A stretch of 64,000 bases of DNA from Paenibacillus sp. HB172176 (lineage in GTDB: Bacteria; Bacillota; Bacilli; Paenibacillales; Paenibacillaceae), in assembly GCF_011947265.1 (NCBI RefSeq), contig NZ_JAATHD010000027.1, forward strand, positions 1 through 64,000, given 5' to 3'. The translations under genes and the position numbers were made by a program. Position 1 is the first letter of the stretch, and every line of letters begins with the position of its first letter. This document shows, piece by piece, positions 8,968 to 18,087 of the stretch. The notes under the pieces are model-generated. The model was not told the origin of the DNA, searched no databases, and worked only from the letters and a program-made list of their open reading frames with translations.

Positions 8968-10110
8968 TTAATTGGTTGTGCGATAAGGCAGAATCACATA
9001 TAAACTGAAATCGTGATCCATCGGCTTCACGATGATTGGTCTCATCGCCCCGGTAAATCCGATCATGATTTGCTCGCTGTCGATTACTTTTAGCACGTCC
9101 AGCATATATTTGGAATTGAAGGCGATTCGGAGCGGCTGCCCTTTAAAATCAACCACATCAATATGCTCCGTTACTTTGCCAAGCTCGGTCGAGCTTGACG
9201 ATATTTCGATTTGTCCGTCCTCCATGGTTGCCAGACGAACGACATTCGTTTTCTCTTCTTTGGACATCAGATATGCGCGATCGATCGCATCCATGACCAA
9301 CTTCGTATCCAGTATCAGTTCTGTTTCGAATACATGAGGAATAATCTTGGAAGTATCCGGATAGGTGCCGTCCAATATTCGCGTGTAGAACAGAATATTA
9401 TCGAGCTTGAAGAGCACTTGATTATCGGCAACCACGATATCGATTAACGTATTCTGGTCAGGTATCAGCCTGGACAACTCATTAAGCGTCTTCGCAGAGA
9501 TGACGATATTCGTGAATTGCAGCTCTTCTTCCGTATTCACCTTGGTAACGCGACTAGCCAAGCGATGACGGTCTGTCGCGACGAATTTCAATTCATTGTC
9601 CTTGAGATTCCAGAGAACCCCTGTCAGTATGGGCGTTTGTTCGCTTGTAGACGCGGCCAGAATCGTTTGTCTAATCATAGACCTTATGATATCTCCGGCA
9701 ATTTGAACGATCTTGTCCTGCTCGATGGCCGGCAACACAGGAAATTCTTCCGGATCGAGTCCAACCATCTGAATTTCGGAGGACCCCGATCGAATCATTG
9801 TTTGGAACTGCGGACCTACCTCGATGACGACTTGATCGGAAGGCAGCTTGCGTATAATTTCCACAAAAAATTTGGCTGGCAGCACAACGCTTCCCGGTTT
9901 TTCCACTTCGGCAATAATTATATCTTCTTGTTCTACCGCAATGAAGCTTTGAATAGATATATCAGTATCACTTGCTGTCAACGTTACGAATTGATGGGTC
10001 ACGTCGATTTTAATTCCACCCAGAATCGGAATGGCTGGTCTTGCCGCGATTGCTTTTGCTACTTGTTGTATAGATTCATTGAGTTCATTTTTCAATATGG
10101 ATAGTTTCAT
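8968..10110 (-). CDS. dnaN: DNA polymerase III sliding clamp (beta)
   Basis: DnaN is the beta clamp that tethers the replicative polymerase and many repair enzymes. Its 380 residues fit the three repeated clamp domains of about 120-125 residues each. The N-terminus MKLSILKNELNESIQ and the C-terminal end MDHDFSLYVILPYRTTN are typical, with the conserved MRPI segment just before. It lies 197 bases downstream of dnaA, and that gap holds an origin element and a terminator-like hairpin. Confidence 0.98.
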   Translation of the reverse strand: MKLSILKNELNESIQQVAKAIAARPAIPILGGIKIDVTHQFVTLTASDTDISIQSFIAVEQEDIIIAEVEKPGSVVLPAKFFVEIIRKLPSDQVVIEVGPQFQTMIRSGSSEIQMVGLDPEEFPVLPAIEQDKIVQIAGDIIRSMIRQTILAASTSEQTPILTGVLWNLKDNELKFVATDRHRLASRVTKVNTEEELQFTNIVISAKTLNELSRLIPDQNTLIDIVVADNQVLFKLDNILFYTRILDGTYPDTSKIIPHVFETELILDTKLVMDAIDRAYLMSKEEKTNVVRLATMEDGQIEISSSSTELGKVTEHIDVVDFKGQPLRIAFNSKYMLDVLKVIDSEQIMIGFTGAMRPIIVKPMDHDFSLYVILPYRTTN

Positions 10111-10164
10111 GAGTACACCCTTTTCTTTTTGGCATGGGTTTTGCTGTTTTCGGCGAGAGCCGTT

Positions 10165-10238
10165 ATCGCATGTTTGTAATGATATTCTTTAATTAATAAT
10201 ACTAGAAGTAGCAGTAGGGGACCTGAATATGTGGATAA
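10165..10238. other. Origin unwinding element: DnaA box plus DnaA-trios
   Basis: A consensus DnaA box (TTATCCACA on the minus strand, 10230-10238) is followed by a GC-rich spacer (GGGGACC) and a run that reads, 3' to 5' on the plus strand, GAT GAC GAT GAA GAT CAT AAT AAT (10194-10217). This is the arrangement of DnaA-trio elements described for the B. subtilis origin, where DnaA engages single-stranded DNA. A/T-rich sequence continues to about 10180 and would be the melted part. Another box-like site, CTATCCACA, is at 10265-10273. Confidence 0.75.
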
Positions 10239-10256
10239 CCCCGATTAATAGGGATA

Positions 10257-10297
10257 AAACAAGCCTATCCACATGTGCATAGCGTGTGCATAGGCTT
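10257..10297 (-). terminator. Terminator-like hairpin after dnaA
   Basis: AAGCCTAT and ATAGGCTT form the stem of a hairpin. On the minus strand the stem is followed by GTTTTAT. It starts only 10 bases after the dnaA stop codon and may reduce read-through from dnaA into dnaN. It overlaps the DnaA-box-like site at 10265. Confidence 0.55.
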
Positions 10298-10307
10298 GCT
10301 TGGTTGT

Positions 10308-11660
10308 TCACATATGCGATTTGATTTTTTCGGTCAGGTTCTGAATGATTTTGTAAAGCTCCTGATCAACCTTCAACTGCTGTGTAATCTTCTCATGCGC
10401 ATGTATAACGGTGGTATGATCTCTGCCCCCGAAGGCTTCGCCGATCTTCGGAAGCGAATAGTCGGTTAATTCCCTGGACAGGTACATGGCGATTTGCCTC
10501 GGGAAGGCAACCGCTTTCGTGCGTTTCCTTGCTTTGAATTCCTCTATTCGCAGACCGTAGAATTCTCCGACTCTTGTCTGGATATCGGGAATTGTAATCA
10601 TTCGCGGCCTGCTTGAAGGAATAATGTCCTTCAGCGCTTCGGCGGCAAGATGCGAGGTGATATCGGCATTGATAAGGGAGGAATACGCGACGACGCGGAT
10701 CAATGCGCCTTCAAGCTCCCTGATGTTCGTATCGATTTGATTGGCGATATAGTTCATCGCTTCATTCGGAATATCCAGATTCTCGGCCTTGGCCTTCTTC
10801 CGGAGTATCGCGATCCTCGTCTCAAGATCAGGCGGCTGGATGTCGGTGATAAGACCCCATTCGAATCTGGATCGGAGTCTATCCTCGAGAGTCGGAATCT
10901 CCTTGGGCGGGCGATCGGACGAAATGACGATTTGCTTGCGTTCTTCGTGCAGCGCATTGAAGGTATGGAAGAATTCCTCTTGCGTCTGTTCCTTGCCGGC
11001 GAGAAATTGGATATCGTCTATGAGCAGCACATCAATGTTCCGATATTTGGTTCGGAAGCTCTCGCCCTGACCATCGCGAATCATATTAATGAATTCATTG
11101 GTGAATTTCTCGGAAGAGATATAGAGCACTCGGGTATTCGGATTGTGATCCATAATATAATGCCCAATCGCATGCATAAGATGGGTCTTGCCAAGACCGA
11201 CGCCTCCATATAGAAACAATGGATTGTAGGCTTTTGCAGGGGCTTCCGCGACAGCAAGCGACGCTGCGTGGGCGAATCGGTTATTGGCGCCGATGACGAA
11301 GGTGTCGAAGGTATATTTGGGATTCAGCATATGAGAATGCGTATCTTCCGTTGCTGCGGCCGGCTGCACCGGTTTGGCGGGAAAAGCATAGCTCTGCTCG
11401 ACGACCTTCGGATCGTCTATCGTAAATTTCACATCAACCTGTCTGCCTAGAAATTCGTATAATGTTGTTCGGATAAGCTTCGTGTAACGTCCTTCAAGCC
11501 ATTCTGCGGCAAATGTTGTCGGGGCTGTTACTTCAAGTATTGATTCATCGACGAAGGACGCTTTGGTTGCTTTGAACCAGGTGTCAAAGCTAGGCTTGCT
11601 CAGCTTCGTCTGGATGATGGACAACACTTGTTGCCATAAATCATAGGTATGGCTATCCAC
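10308..11660 (-). CDS. dnaA: Chromosomal replication initiator DnaA
   Basis: DnaA is the AAA+ initiator that binds DnaA boxes and opens the origin. Its 450 residues are the normal length. Domain I is at the N-terminus (YDLWQQVLSIIQTKL). A variable linker around 90-110 is followed by the AAA+ core with Walker A GGVGLGKTHL, Walker B LLIDDIQFL and sensor region SSDRPP. The C-terminal helix-turn-helix carries the signature GGRDHTTVIHAHEKI. The start is GTG, 7 bases after AAGGAGTG. A -10-like TACAAT at 11730-11735 (minus strand), with a DnaA-box-like sequence just upstream, suggests autoregulation. Confidence 0.98.
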   Translation of the reverse strand: MDSHTYDLWQQVLSIIQTKLSKPSFDTWFKATKASFVDESILEVTAPTTFAAEWLEGRYTKLIRTTLYEFLGRQVDVKFTIDDPKVVEQSYAFPAKPVQPAAATEDTHSHMLNPKYTFDTFVIGANNRFAHAASLAVAEAPAKAYNPLFLYGGVGLGKTHLMHAIGHYIMDHNPNTRVLYISSEKFTNEFINMIRDGQGESFRTKYRNIDVLLIDDIQFLAGKEQTQEEFFHTFNALHEERKQIVISSDRPPKEIPTLEDRLRSRFEWGLITDIQPPDLETRIAILRKKAKAENLDIPNEAMNYIANQIDTNIRELEGALIRVVAYSSLINADITSHLAAEALKDIIPSSRPRMITIPDIQTRVGEFYGLRIEEFKARKRTKAVAFPRQIAMYLSRELTDYSLPKIGEAFGGRDHTTVIHAHEKITQQLKVDQELYKIIQNLTEKIKSHM

Positions 11661-12163
11661 AGACTGTCACTCCTTATCTTCGATCGCCGAGTAGGCGCAG
11701 TTGCACAGAAAATTGTCGAAAGCATCTATATTGTAACGAAAGCATCCACATTTTGACGGGATGTAAACGGGGCACTTATCCAAGCTGGATAAGTTTGTTC
11801 ACAATGTTATCCACAGCCTGTTAATAAATATGGCGATAACTTTCATTCATCCACAGTAAAAACATACTTATCATAGCAAAAGACGCCTTGTATTTCAACG
11901 AATTTGCGGATATTATCCACATACTCAAGCACTTGTGTATAAAAGTTATCTACAACACTAGATATTGTTTATATCTTGTTAAGATTTCGACAAAGTTCGT
12001 CCTTTCCTTATCGAAAATATCCACATGTTATTATTTTCTGACGGAATTTCGTGTTTTATCGGTTATCCACAATATAAAGACGCGTTTTTTTGTCCGGTTT
12101 TGGGAACAATGAACGAAACGGCATACCGAGAAATTGTGGAAGCGATGGACGAGGGAGTCGGCA
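11661..12163. other. oriC region with DnaA-box cluster
   Basis: The gap between dnaA and rpmH holds exact TTATCCACA boxes at 11807-11815, 11913-11921 and 12063-12071, all in the same orientation. Near matches are TCATCCACA (11847), TTATCTACA (11946), ATATCCACA (12017) and GCATCCACA (around 11742). The sequence is strongly A/T-rich from 11820 to 12060. With the element between dnaA and dnaN it forms a bipartite origin like that of B. subtilis. Two ORFs of about 74 codons here are not considered genes. Confidence 0.85.
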
Positions 12164-12192
12164 TTGACTTTTGGGCTTTGGCGTGGTTTAAT
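12164..12192 (+). promoter_or_regulatory. rpmH sigma-A promoter
   Basis: -35 TTGACT (12164-12169) and -10 TTTAAT (12187-12192) are 17 bases apart, giving a leader of about 75 bases before rpmH. This is the best promoter match in the interval. Confidence 0.65.
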
Positions 12193-12275
12193 AGTAAAAG
12201 CGATTTTTGTGATGAGACGTGGACCTCTGCCGAGGTTTTCTCATAGCTACATGTAATATAGGAGGTGCATCTTTA

Positions 12276-12410
12276 ATGAGACCTACATTTAAACCGAATG
12301 TTAGAAAACGTGCGAAAGTACATGGATTTCGCAAACGTATGAGCTCGAAGAACGGTCGCAAGGTTTTGGCGGCTCGTCGTCAAAAAGGAAGAAAAGTATT
12401 GAGTGCGTAA
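12276..12410 (+). CDS. rpmH: 50S ribosomal protein L34
   Basis: L34 is a 44-residue, strongly basic protein of the large ribosomal subunit. The sequence MRPTFKPNVRKRAKVHGF and the end GRKVLSA are diagnostic. The ATG at 12276 lies 8 bases after GGAGGTG; the frame is open further upstream, but those residues do not match the family. The next gene is rnpA, the universal rpmH-rnpA order. Confidence 0.97.
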   Translation: MRPTFKPNVRKRAKVHGFRKRMSSKNGRKVLAARRQKGRKVLSA

Positions 12411-12416
12411 GCTGAA

Positions 12417-12441
12417 GACCACGTCAGGTGGTCTTTTTTTT
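12417..12441 (+). terminator. Terminator-like hairpin after rpmH
   Basis: GACCAC and GTGGTC form a short stem followed by a run of eight or more T. In the rpmH-rnpA operon this probably lets only part of the transcription continue into rnpA. Confidence 0.7.
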
Positions 12442-12479
12442 TATTCAATGGGCAATACTTATAAGAATCAGAAGGAACG

Positions 12480-12842
12480 GTGGCATCAATCGTGCGCAGA
12501 TCATTACGTCTACGAAATCGGGAGGATTTCAGTCGTATTTATAGGAAAGGCAAATCCTTCGCTAATGGCCAATTTGTCGTCTATTGGTCCAAGCAGAGAA
12601 TTGCCGAGCCGTTTCGGCTTGGCGTGTCCGCAAGCAAAAAAATCGGCAATGCCGTTGTTCGCAACCGCATGCGTCGCATGGTAAAGGAAATCGTTCGCCA
12701 TCAGGAGCATCGCATAGTGCCTCATACGGATTTCATCTTGATTGTGCGAAAGCCCGCAACAGCGATGAAGATGAAGGAGATGGAGAAGAGCGTCCATCAT
12801 GTGCTCAAAAAAGCAGGCTTGTTCAAGCCGTTGAAGGGATAG
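12480..12842 (+). CDS. rnpA: Ribonuclease P protein component
   Basis: RnpA is the protein subunit of RNase P, which trims the 5' leader of pre-tRNA. Up to 120 residues, basic. The family signature is visible as RLGVSASKKIGNAVVRNRMRRMVKE (about 47-72), given here only as a landmark, with VRRSLRLRNREDF at the N-terminus. The coordinates use the outer GTG at 12480. A second in-frame GTG at 12492 lies 8 bases after a GGTGG and gives the usual family N-terminus, so either may be the start. Confidence 0.93.
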   Translation: MASIVRRSLRLRNREDFSRIYRKGKSFANGQFVVYWSKQRIAEPFRLGVSASKKIGNAVVRNRMRRMVKEIVRHQEHRIVPHTDFILIVRKPATAMKMKEMEKSVHHVLKKAGLFKPLKG

Positions 12843-13030
12843 CTAATGGCCCCAAAAATCGGAGCTTGCACCAGACCGCAGCCATTTCTTGTTTCCCATT
12901 AATATGAAACGCCGCAACCTCGCGGGAGAGCGCCGAAAGCGTTTCGCCTTGCTTGTTTCTTTGTGGTACAAATTATGGTATAGTCTATCTTGAATTAGAT
13001 ATGTAAACGACTGTCTTCCGCCTTCTTTAA
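12843..13030 (+). other. Gene-free stretch after rnpA
   Basis: No convincing ORF, RNA gene or hairpin terminator is seen here. A TATGGTATAGTCTATCTTG stretch near 12974-12992 could contain a promoter for yidC, but no good -35 could be matched. Confidence 0.4.
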
Positions 13031-13222
13031 CATATAGGAAAGGATATCAATTTATGATACTTGCTCTATATGTCTCCGGTACCGTTTTTCGCTAAGTATG
13101 CTTACTTGTGCAGCTACAGAAAAGACGGGAATGAAACGCGTCCCACCGCCAAAAGACGGCATAACCGTTTCACCTTGACACATAGGAAAGTATATATAGT
13201 TATTCATACTTTCTCTATATGT
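13031..13222. repeat. Dispersed hairpin-containing repeat, copy A
   Basis: This begins with a hairpin (CATATAG at 13031 paired with CTATATG at 13066-13072) enclosing GATATC/TGATAC. A body of about 105 bases follows and shares long blocks with a second copy at 20208-20361, such as ACCGTTTT, AATGAAACGCG, CCGCCAAA.GACGGC and the TTCACCTT end. A second hairpin of the same type closes it (13180-13222, AAAGTAT with ATACTTT). It is non-coding and lies upstream of yidC. Confidence 0.7.
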
Positions 13223-13309
13223 TGCGAGAAACGCATCGTCCTCTTTCAGAGACGACGAAGTGGTTTCTTCTCAGGCTATAGAATTTCGTTGCATTAGAGA
13301 GGAGATTTA

Positions 13310-14089
13310 ATGTTGTTTCGTAATGTAAACCGAAAATGGTTGACCGTGATTTCCCTTATCGTGCTTATGGGAATTCTCGCAGGCTGCGGCAACGCTTCCA
13401 GCCATACTGCACAAACAGAGGATCTGCATAACGGGAACTTCTGGGAGAAAAACGTTGTTTATTATTTCGCGAAATCACTCGATACATTCGCTGATTGGTT
13501 CGGCGGTTCCTATGTGCTTGCGATTCTAACTTTAACGATTATTGTTCGTTCATTGATTCTGCCGCTTACAATCAAGCAGGTTCGAAGCTCCAAGGCGATG
13601 CAGGCTTTGCAGCCGCAATTGAACGAGATCAAAAAGAAGTATAAGGACGACAGGCAGAAGCAGCAGGAAGAGACGATGAAGCTTTTCCAAGCGAATAAGG
13701 TTAACCCGATGGCAGGCTGCTTGCCGCTCATCATTCAAATGCCGGTTTTCATTGCGCTCTACAATTCGATTAACTGGAATGAGAATATTCGTTTGGAGAA
13801 GCTTTTCGGTTTTGTACTTGGCGAACCAAGCCCATGGTACTTCTTGCCGATCCTTGCGGCGCTCACCACCTTTGTTCAATCGAAGATGATGCAGAAGCAA
13901 CAAACTCAGGCTATGCCCGGCATGGCCATGATTATGACGATATTCCCTGTATTGATTTTTGTCATGTCATTGTCGTTCCCGGCAGCGTTGCCGCTGTATT
14001 GGGTATTCAGTAATTTGTACACAATCATACAAAATTACTTCTTATATGTGCGTTCCTCTAACAAGGGTAAGGAGGTCCTTGCAAAATGA
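13310..14089 (+). CDS. yidC: Membrane insertase YidC/OxaI (SpoIIIJ type)
   Basis: YidC inserts and folds membrane proteins, alone or with SecYEG. This 259-residue form is the short Gram-positive type without the large periplasmic domain. It has a lipoprotein signal with lipobox LAGC (Cys at about 27), then five membrane segments, with the conserved positively charged groove region and GCLPLIIQMPVFIALY in the middle. ATG at 13310 lies 6 bases after GAGAGGAG. It overlaps khpB by 4 bases (ATGA), so the two genes are translationally coupled. Confidence 0.96.
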   Translation: MLFRNVNRKWLTVISLIVLMGILAGCGNASSHTAQTEDLHNGNFWEKNVVYYFAKSLDTFADWFGGSYVLAILTLTIIVRSLILPLTIKQVRSSKAMQALQPQLNEIKKKYKDDRQKQQEETMKLFQANKVNPMAGCLPLIIQMPVFIALYNSINWNENIRLEKLFGFVLGEPSPWYFLPILAALTTFVQSKMMQKQQTQAMPGMAMIMTIFPVLIFVMSLSFPAALPLYWVFSNLYTIIQNYFLYVRSSNKGKEVLAK

Positions 14090-14709
14090 AGAAAATCGTT
14101 GCATCGGGTAAGACGATTGACGATGCTGTACGAAATGGGTTAACACAATGGCAAGTTACGAAGGATCGCGTAAAGATTGACGTGCTGGAGCAGCCGTCTA
14201 AGGGGCTGTTCGGATTGCTTGGCGTTAAAGCAGCCAAGGTGGAGCTGGAGCTTATACCTGATGCTATCGAAGAAGCCGAGCAATTTCTTCTCGAAGTCGC
14301 GCGTACAATGGGACTGCAGGTAAGTATAGATCGCAAGCAGACGAAAGAAGGAACGTTGTTGTCCGTATCGGGGAGCAGTGATCTTGGCATGCTGATTGGA
14401 CGCCGGGGCGGGACGCTTGACGCTTTGCAGTACTTGATTAATATTGTGGCCAACCGTTATTCCGACAGTCATCTTCGTATCGTTCTTGATGCAGAGGATT
14501 TTCGAGAGCGCAGGCGCAAGACTTTATCGGAGCTATCCGATCGTCTCGCGGGAAGAGTGATTCGCACGAGGAAAGAGGTTGTCCTTGAGCCCATGACTCC
14601 GCTCGAACGCAAGGTTATTCATTCGCAATTACAGAATCATCCGAAGGTACGAACGTTCAGCAAGGGCGATGAGCCGAATCGGCGCGTTGTCATCGCATTG
14701 CGCTCCTAA
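14086..14709 (+). CDS. khpB: RNA-binding protein KhpB/Jag
   Basis: KhpB (Jag, SpoIIIJ-associated) binds RNA with KhpA and influences cell elongation and division. All three domains are visible in 207 residues: Jag-N (MKKIVASGKTIDDAV to about 50), KH with the GxxG-type loop LIGRRGGTLDAL (about 106-117), and R3H at the C-terminus (RKVIHSQLQNHPKVRTFS). It overlaps the end of yidC by 4 bases, the standard arrangement. Confidence 0.95.
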   Translation: MKKIVASGKTIDDAVRNGLTQWQVTKDRVKIDVLEQPSKGLFGLLGVKAAKVELELIPDAIEEAEQFLLEVARTMGLQVSIDRKQTKEGTLLSVSGSSDLGMLIGRRGGTLDALQYLINIVANRYSDSHLRIVLDAEDFRERRRKTLSELSDRLAGRVIRTRKEVVLEPMTPLERKVIHSQLQNHPKVRTFSKGDEPNRRVVIALRS

Positions 14710-14803
14710 ATGTTCGTTGGAATCGGAGAGACATAGAAGCAGATTGCAGCAGTGGCTCTTAATGGTCATTGCTGTTTTTCCATTTGAGAGGTGCTGATTG
14801 TAC

Positions 14804-16183
14804 ATGGTACAGGATACAATCGCGGCAATCTCCACTGCGGTAGGAGAAGGCGGAATCGCCATTATTCGAATGAGCGGAGACAATGCGATCAACTGTGTAG
14901 ACCTGATATTCGATTCAAAAAAAAAGCTGAGAGATGCTGACAGCCATACGGTGCATTACGGACATATTGTTCATCCTGTAACGGGGGAGAGGATCGAGGA
15001 AGTCATCGTGACGGTCATGAGAGGTCCTCGATCCTTCACCGCGGAGGATGTCGTAGAGATTAATGCTCATGGCGGCGTTATCGCCGTTAAGAAGGTGCTG
15101 GATACAGTGCTCGAGCTGGAAGGCGTTAGAACGGCTGAGCCAGGCGAGTTCACAAAGAGAGCCTTCCTGAATGGAAGGATAGACTTGATGCAGGCTGAGG
15201 CGGTTATTGACCTGATTCGCTCGAAATCCGATCGGGCCTTCTCCGTTGCGAGAAAGCAGGCGGAAGGAACGCTTTCGAAGCAGATTAAAGCGCTTAGAGG
15301 CACAGTTATCGAGCTGTTAGCCCATATTGAAGTGAATATTGATTATCCCGAGCATGATGTAGAGGCGATGACGAGCGCCTATATCCGCGAGCAATGTCAA
15401 GCCGCAATTGGGGAGTTGGATCGATTATTAAAGACTGCCAATGATGGCAAACTATTGCGTGAAGGCATCGTTACGGCAATCGTCGGCCGGCCGAATGTCG
15501 GCAAATCATCGCTGATGAATATGCTTACGCAAGAGAATCGGGCGATTGTCACCGATATCCCGGGTACGACGCGCGATGTGATTGAACAGTTTGTTACGAT
15601 TAACGGCATTCCGCTTCGTCTCCTTGATACGGCAGGCATACGCGAGACGAGCGACATTGTGGAGCGCATCGGCGTAGAGAGATCCCGCAACGCGCTTCAG
15701 GACGCGGATTTGATCTTGTTCGTGCTTAACCATAATGAACCGCTTCATGCGGATGACAGGCTTCTGCTGGAGCAGTTGCAAGGCAGATCCATGATTGTCA
15801 TCGTGAATAAGACCGATTTGCCCGGCGCCTTGGATAGTGAAGCGCTAATGAAATTTGTGCCGAAGGGACAAATCGTAAGAATGTCTATGGCGGAAGAGAG
15901 CGGTCTCGACCGGTTGGAGGCCGTTATTCACGACATGTTTTTCGAAGGTGAGCTTGAAGCGAATGATATGACATATGTCAGCAATGTTCGACATATTTCT
16001 TTGTTAAAGCAAGCGAAGCAATCGATGGAGGATGCGATTGAAGCAACTTACACCGGCATCCCGATTGATGTCATACAGATCGATGTGCGTTCCGCATGGG
16101 AATCGCTTGGAGAAATTCTTGGAGATGAAGCTGGAGATTCGCTTATTGATCAGATATTTTCGCAGTTCTGTCTCGGAAAGTAG
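14804..16183 (+). CDS. mnmE: tRNA modification GTPase MnmE
   Basis: MnmE, with MnmG, adds a carboxymethylaminomethyl group to uridine 34 of certain tRNAs. 459 residues from the ATG at 14804, which is 10 bases after GAGAGGTG; a TTG at 14798 is in frame but too close to it. The N-terminal folate-binding domain contains GEGGIAIIRMSG. The G domain has Walker A GRPNVGKSS, switch II DTAGIRET and NKTD. The C-terminal CLGK carries the essential Cys. mnmG follows after 14 bases. Confidence 0.97.
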   Translation: MVQDTIAAISTAVGEGGIAIIRMSGDNAINCVDLIFDSKKKLRDADSHTVHYGHIVHPVTGERIEEVIVTVMRGPRSFTAEDVVEINAHGGVIAVKKVLDTVLELEGVRTAEPGEFTKRAFLNGRIDLMQAEAVIDLIRSKSDRAFSVARKQAEGTLSKQIKALRGTVIELLAHIEVNIDYPEHDVEAMTSAYIREQCQAAIGELDRLLKTANDGKLLREGIVTAIVGRPNVGKSSLMNMLTQENRAIVTDIPGTTRDVIEQFVTINGIPLRLLDTAGIRETSDIVERIGVERSRNALQDADLILFVLNHNEPLHADDRLLLEQLQGRSMIVIVNKTDLPGALDSEALMKFVPKGQIVRMSMAEESGLDRLEAVIHDMFFEGELEANDMTYVSNVRHISLLKQAKQSMEDAIEATYTGIPIDVIQIDVRSAWESLGEILGDEAGDSLIDQIFSQFCLGK

Positions 16184-16197
16184 GGAGGTTTAAGAAA

Positions 16198-18087
16198 ATG
16201 AGTTATTTGGCTGGTGAATATGAGGTCATTGTAATTGGAGCCGGACATGCAGGATGTGAGTCTGCGCTTGCTTCAGCGAGAATGGGCTGCGAGACGCTGC
16301 TTCTCACGATTAATTTGGACATGGTCGCATTCATGCCCTGCAATCCGTCCATTGGCGGTCCGGCGAAAGGGCATGTCGTGCGGGAAATTGATGCTCTCGG
16401 CGGGGAAATGGGCAGGAATATCGATAAAACATTCATTCAAATGAGAATGCTCAATACGGGCAAAGGTCCGGCCGTTCACGCGTTGCGCGCTCAAGCCGAC
16501 AAGTTCTCTTATCAGCATACAATGAAGAAGACGATTGAAGAGACGCCGCGTCTTACGATGCGCCAAGGGATGGTCGAGGAGCTGATCGTAGAAGACGGAA
16601 TCTGCGTAGGCGTACTGACCAAGTCCGGTGCAGAATATCGCGCGAAGGCTGTCGTAGTGACCACTGGCACCTATCTGCGCGGCAAAATTATTATGGGCGA
16701 GCTGATGTATGAGAGCGGTCCGAACAACCAACAGCCGTCTGTGCGTCTGTCGGCAAGCTTGAAGGAGAATGGACTTGAGCTTATTCGCTTCAAGACGGGC
16801 ACGCCGCCTCGTGTTCATAAGGATTCCATTGATTTCTCGAAGACGGAAATTCAGCCAGGGGATGAGAAACCGAAATTTTTCTCCTATGAAACGAAATCTT
16901 CCGACAATGAGCAGCTTCCATGCTGGTTAACGTATACGTCGGAATCGACCCATACGATTATTAACGATAACCTGCATCGGGCGCCGATGTTCTCGGGAGC
17001 GATCGAGGGAACAGGACCGCGTTATTGTCCTTCCATTGAGGATAAGATCGTAAGGTTCGCCGATAAGCCTAAGCATCAGATATTCCTGGAGCCGGAGGGC
17101 AAGCATACGTCGGAATATTATGTGCAGGGACTTTCCACTTCGATGCCTGAGGATGTTCAATTACAGATATTACGTTCTATCCCAGGTATGGAAAAAGTTG
17201 AGATGATGCGCACCGGTTACGCGATTGAATATGATGCGATTGTTCCAACACAGCTATGGCCTTCCCTGGAGACGAAGATAATTAGTGGATTGTTCACAGC
17301 CGGTCAAATTAACGGAACCTCCGGTTATGAGGAGGCTGCGGGCCAAGGAATAATGGCGGGCATTAATGCTGCTCGCAAAGTGCAGGGTAAAGAGCCTGTT
17401 ATCATTGGCCGTTCGCAAGGCTATATCGGTGTCATGATCGATGATCTTGTGACAAAGGGAACGAACGATCCTTATCGATTGTTAACATCAAGGGCGGAAT
17501 ATCGTCTGCTGCTGCGACATGATAATGCGGATCTTCGCTTGACGCCGCTTGGTCATGAAATCGGTCTAATTTCAGATGCGAGATATGAAGGTTTTCTTCG
17601 TAAGAAAGAGCTTGTGGAGATGGAAGTGGAACGCTTGCGAAATACGAAGGTTAAGCCTGAGGATGTCAATTCTATGCTGGAAGGGGCTGGCTCCGCTCCA
17701 GTTAGCCAGGGCGGAGATATTCTGTCGCTCCTTCGCCGTCCGGAAATTACGTATGCTCATCTTGCTTCTGTCGCTCCCACGCCTTATGAATTAACGGAGG
17801 AAATGAGGGAGGGTGTCGAAATTCAAATTAAATACGCCGGATATATCGAAAAACAACTTCTTCAGGTGGAACGACTCAATAAAATGGAGAAAAAGAAAAT
17901 TCCGGATTCGATTGTATATGATGAAGTAAGAGGGTTGGCATCTGAAGCCAATCAGAAGCTCAATCTCATTCGTCCATTATCAATAGGGCAAGCATCGCGA
18001 ATTGCAGGTGTAACTCCGGCTGATATTTCGATACTGCTGGTATACCTGGAGCATTATAATCGCGTTACGGCAGCAAGAGGTTCCTAA
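16198..18087 (+). CDS. mnmG: tRNA uridine modification enzyme MnmG
   Basis: MnmG (GidA) is the FAD- and NADH-dependent partner of MnmE in cmnm5U34 formation. Its 629 residues are normal. The FAD-binding dinucleotide motif GAGHAGCESA is at about 14-23, with the second FAD signature GLFTAGQINGTSGYEEAAGQ around 362-381. The C-terminal helical region that binds MnmE is complete. The RBS is AGGGAGG. The stop codon overlaps the ATG of rsmG by one base. Confidence 0.97.
   Translation: MSYLAGEYEVIVIGAGHAGCESALASARMGCETLLLTINLDMVAFMPCNPSIGGPAKGHVVREIDALGGEMGRNIDKTFIQMRMLNTGKGPAVHALRAQADKFSYQHTMKKTIEETPRLTMRQGMVEELIVEDGICVGVLTKSGAEYRAKAVVVTTGTYLRGKIIMGELMYESGPNNQQPSVRLSASLKENGLELIRFKTGTPPRVHKDSIDFSKTEIQPGDEKPKFFSYETKSSDNEQLPCWLTYTSESTHTIINDNLHRAPMFSGAIEGTGPRYCPSIEDKIVRFADKPKHQIFLEPEGKHTSEYYVQGLSTSMPEDVQLQILRSIPGMEKVEMMRTGYAIEYDAIVPTQLWPSLETKIISGLFTAGQINGTSGYEEAAGQGIMAGINAARKVQGKEPVIIGRSQGYIGVMIDDLVTKGTNDPYRLLTSRAEYRLLLRHDNADLRLTPLGHEIGLISDARYEGFLRKKELVEMEVERLRNTKVKPEDVNSMLEGAGSAPVSQGGDILSLLRRPEITYAHLASVAPTPYELTEEMREGVEIQIKYAGYIEKQLLQVERLNKMEKKKIPDSIVYDEVRGLASEANQKLNLIRPLSIGQASRIAGVTPADISILLVYLEHYNRVTAARGS

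Noticed and set aside
11888..12246. Two plus-strand ORFs of 73-74 codons within oriC
   Set aside because: A/T-rich origin sequence full of DnaA boxes; the predicted peptides match nothing and lack start signals.
13073..13178. Known riboswitch (cyclic di-GMP or cyclic di-AMP type) upstream of yidC
   Set aside because: I looked for the conserved cores of these classes and did not find them; a second copy upstream of soj fits a dispersed repeat better.
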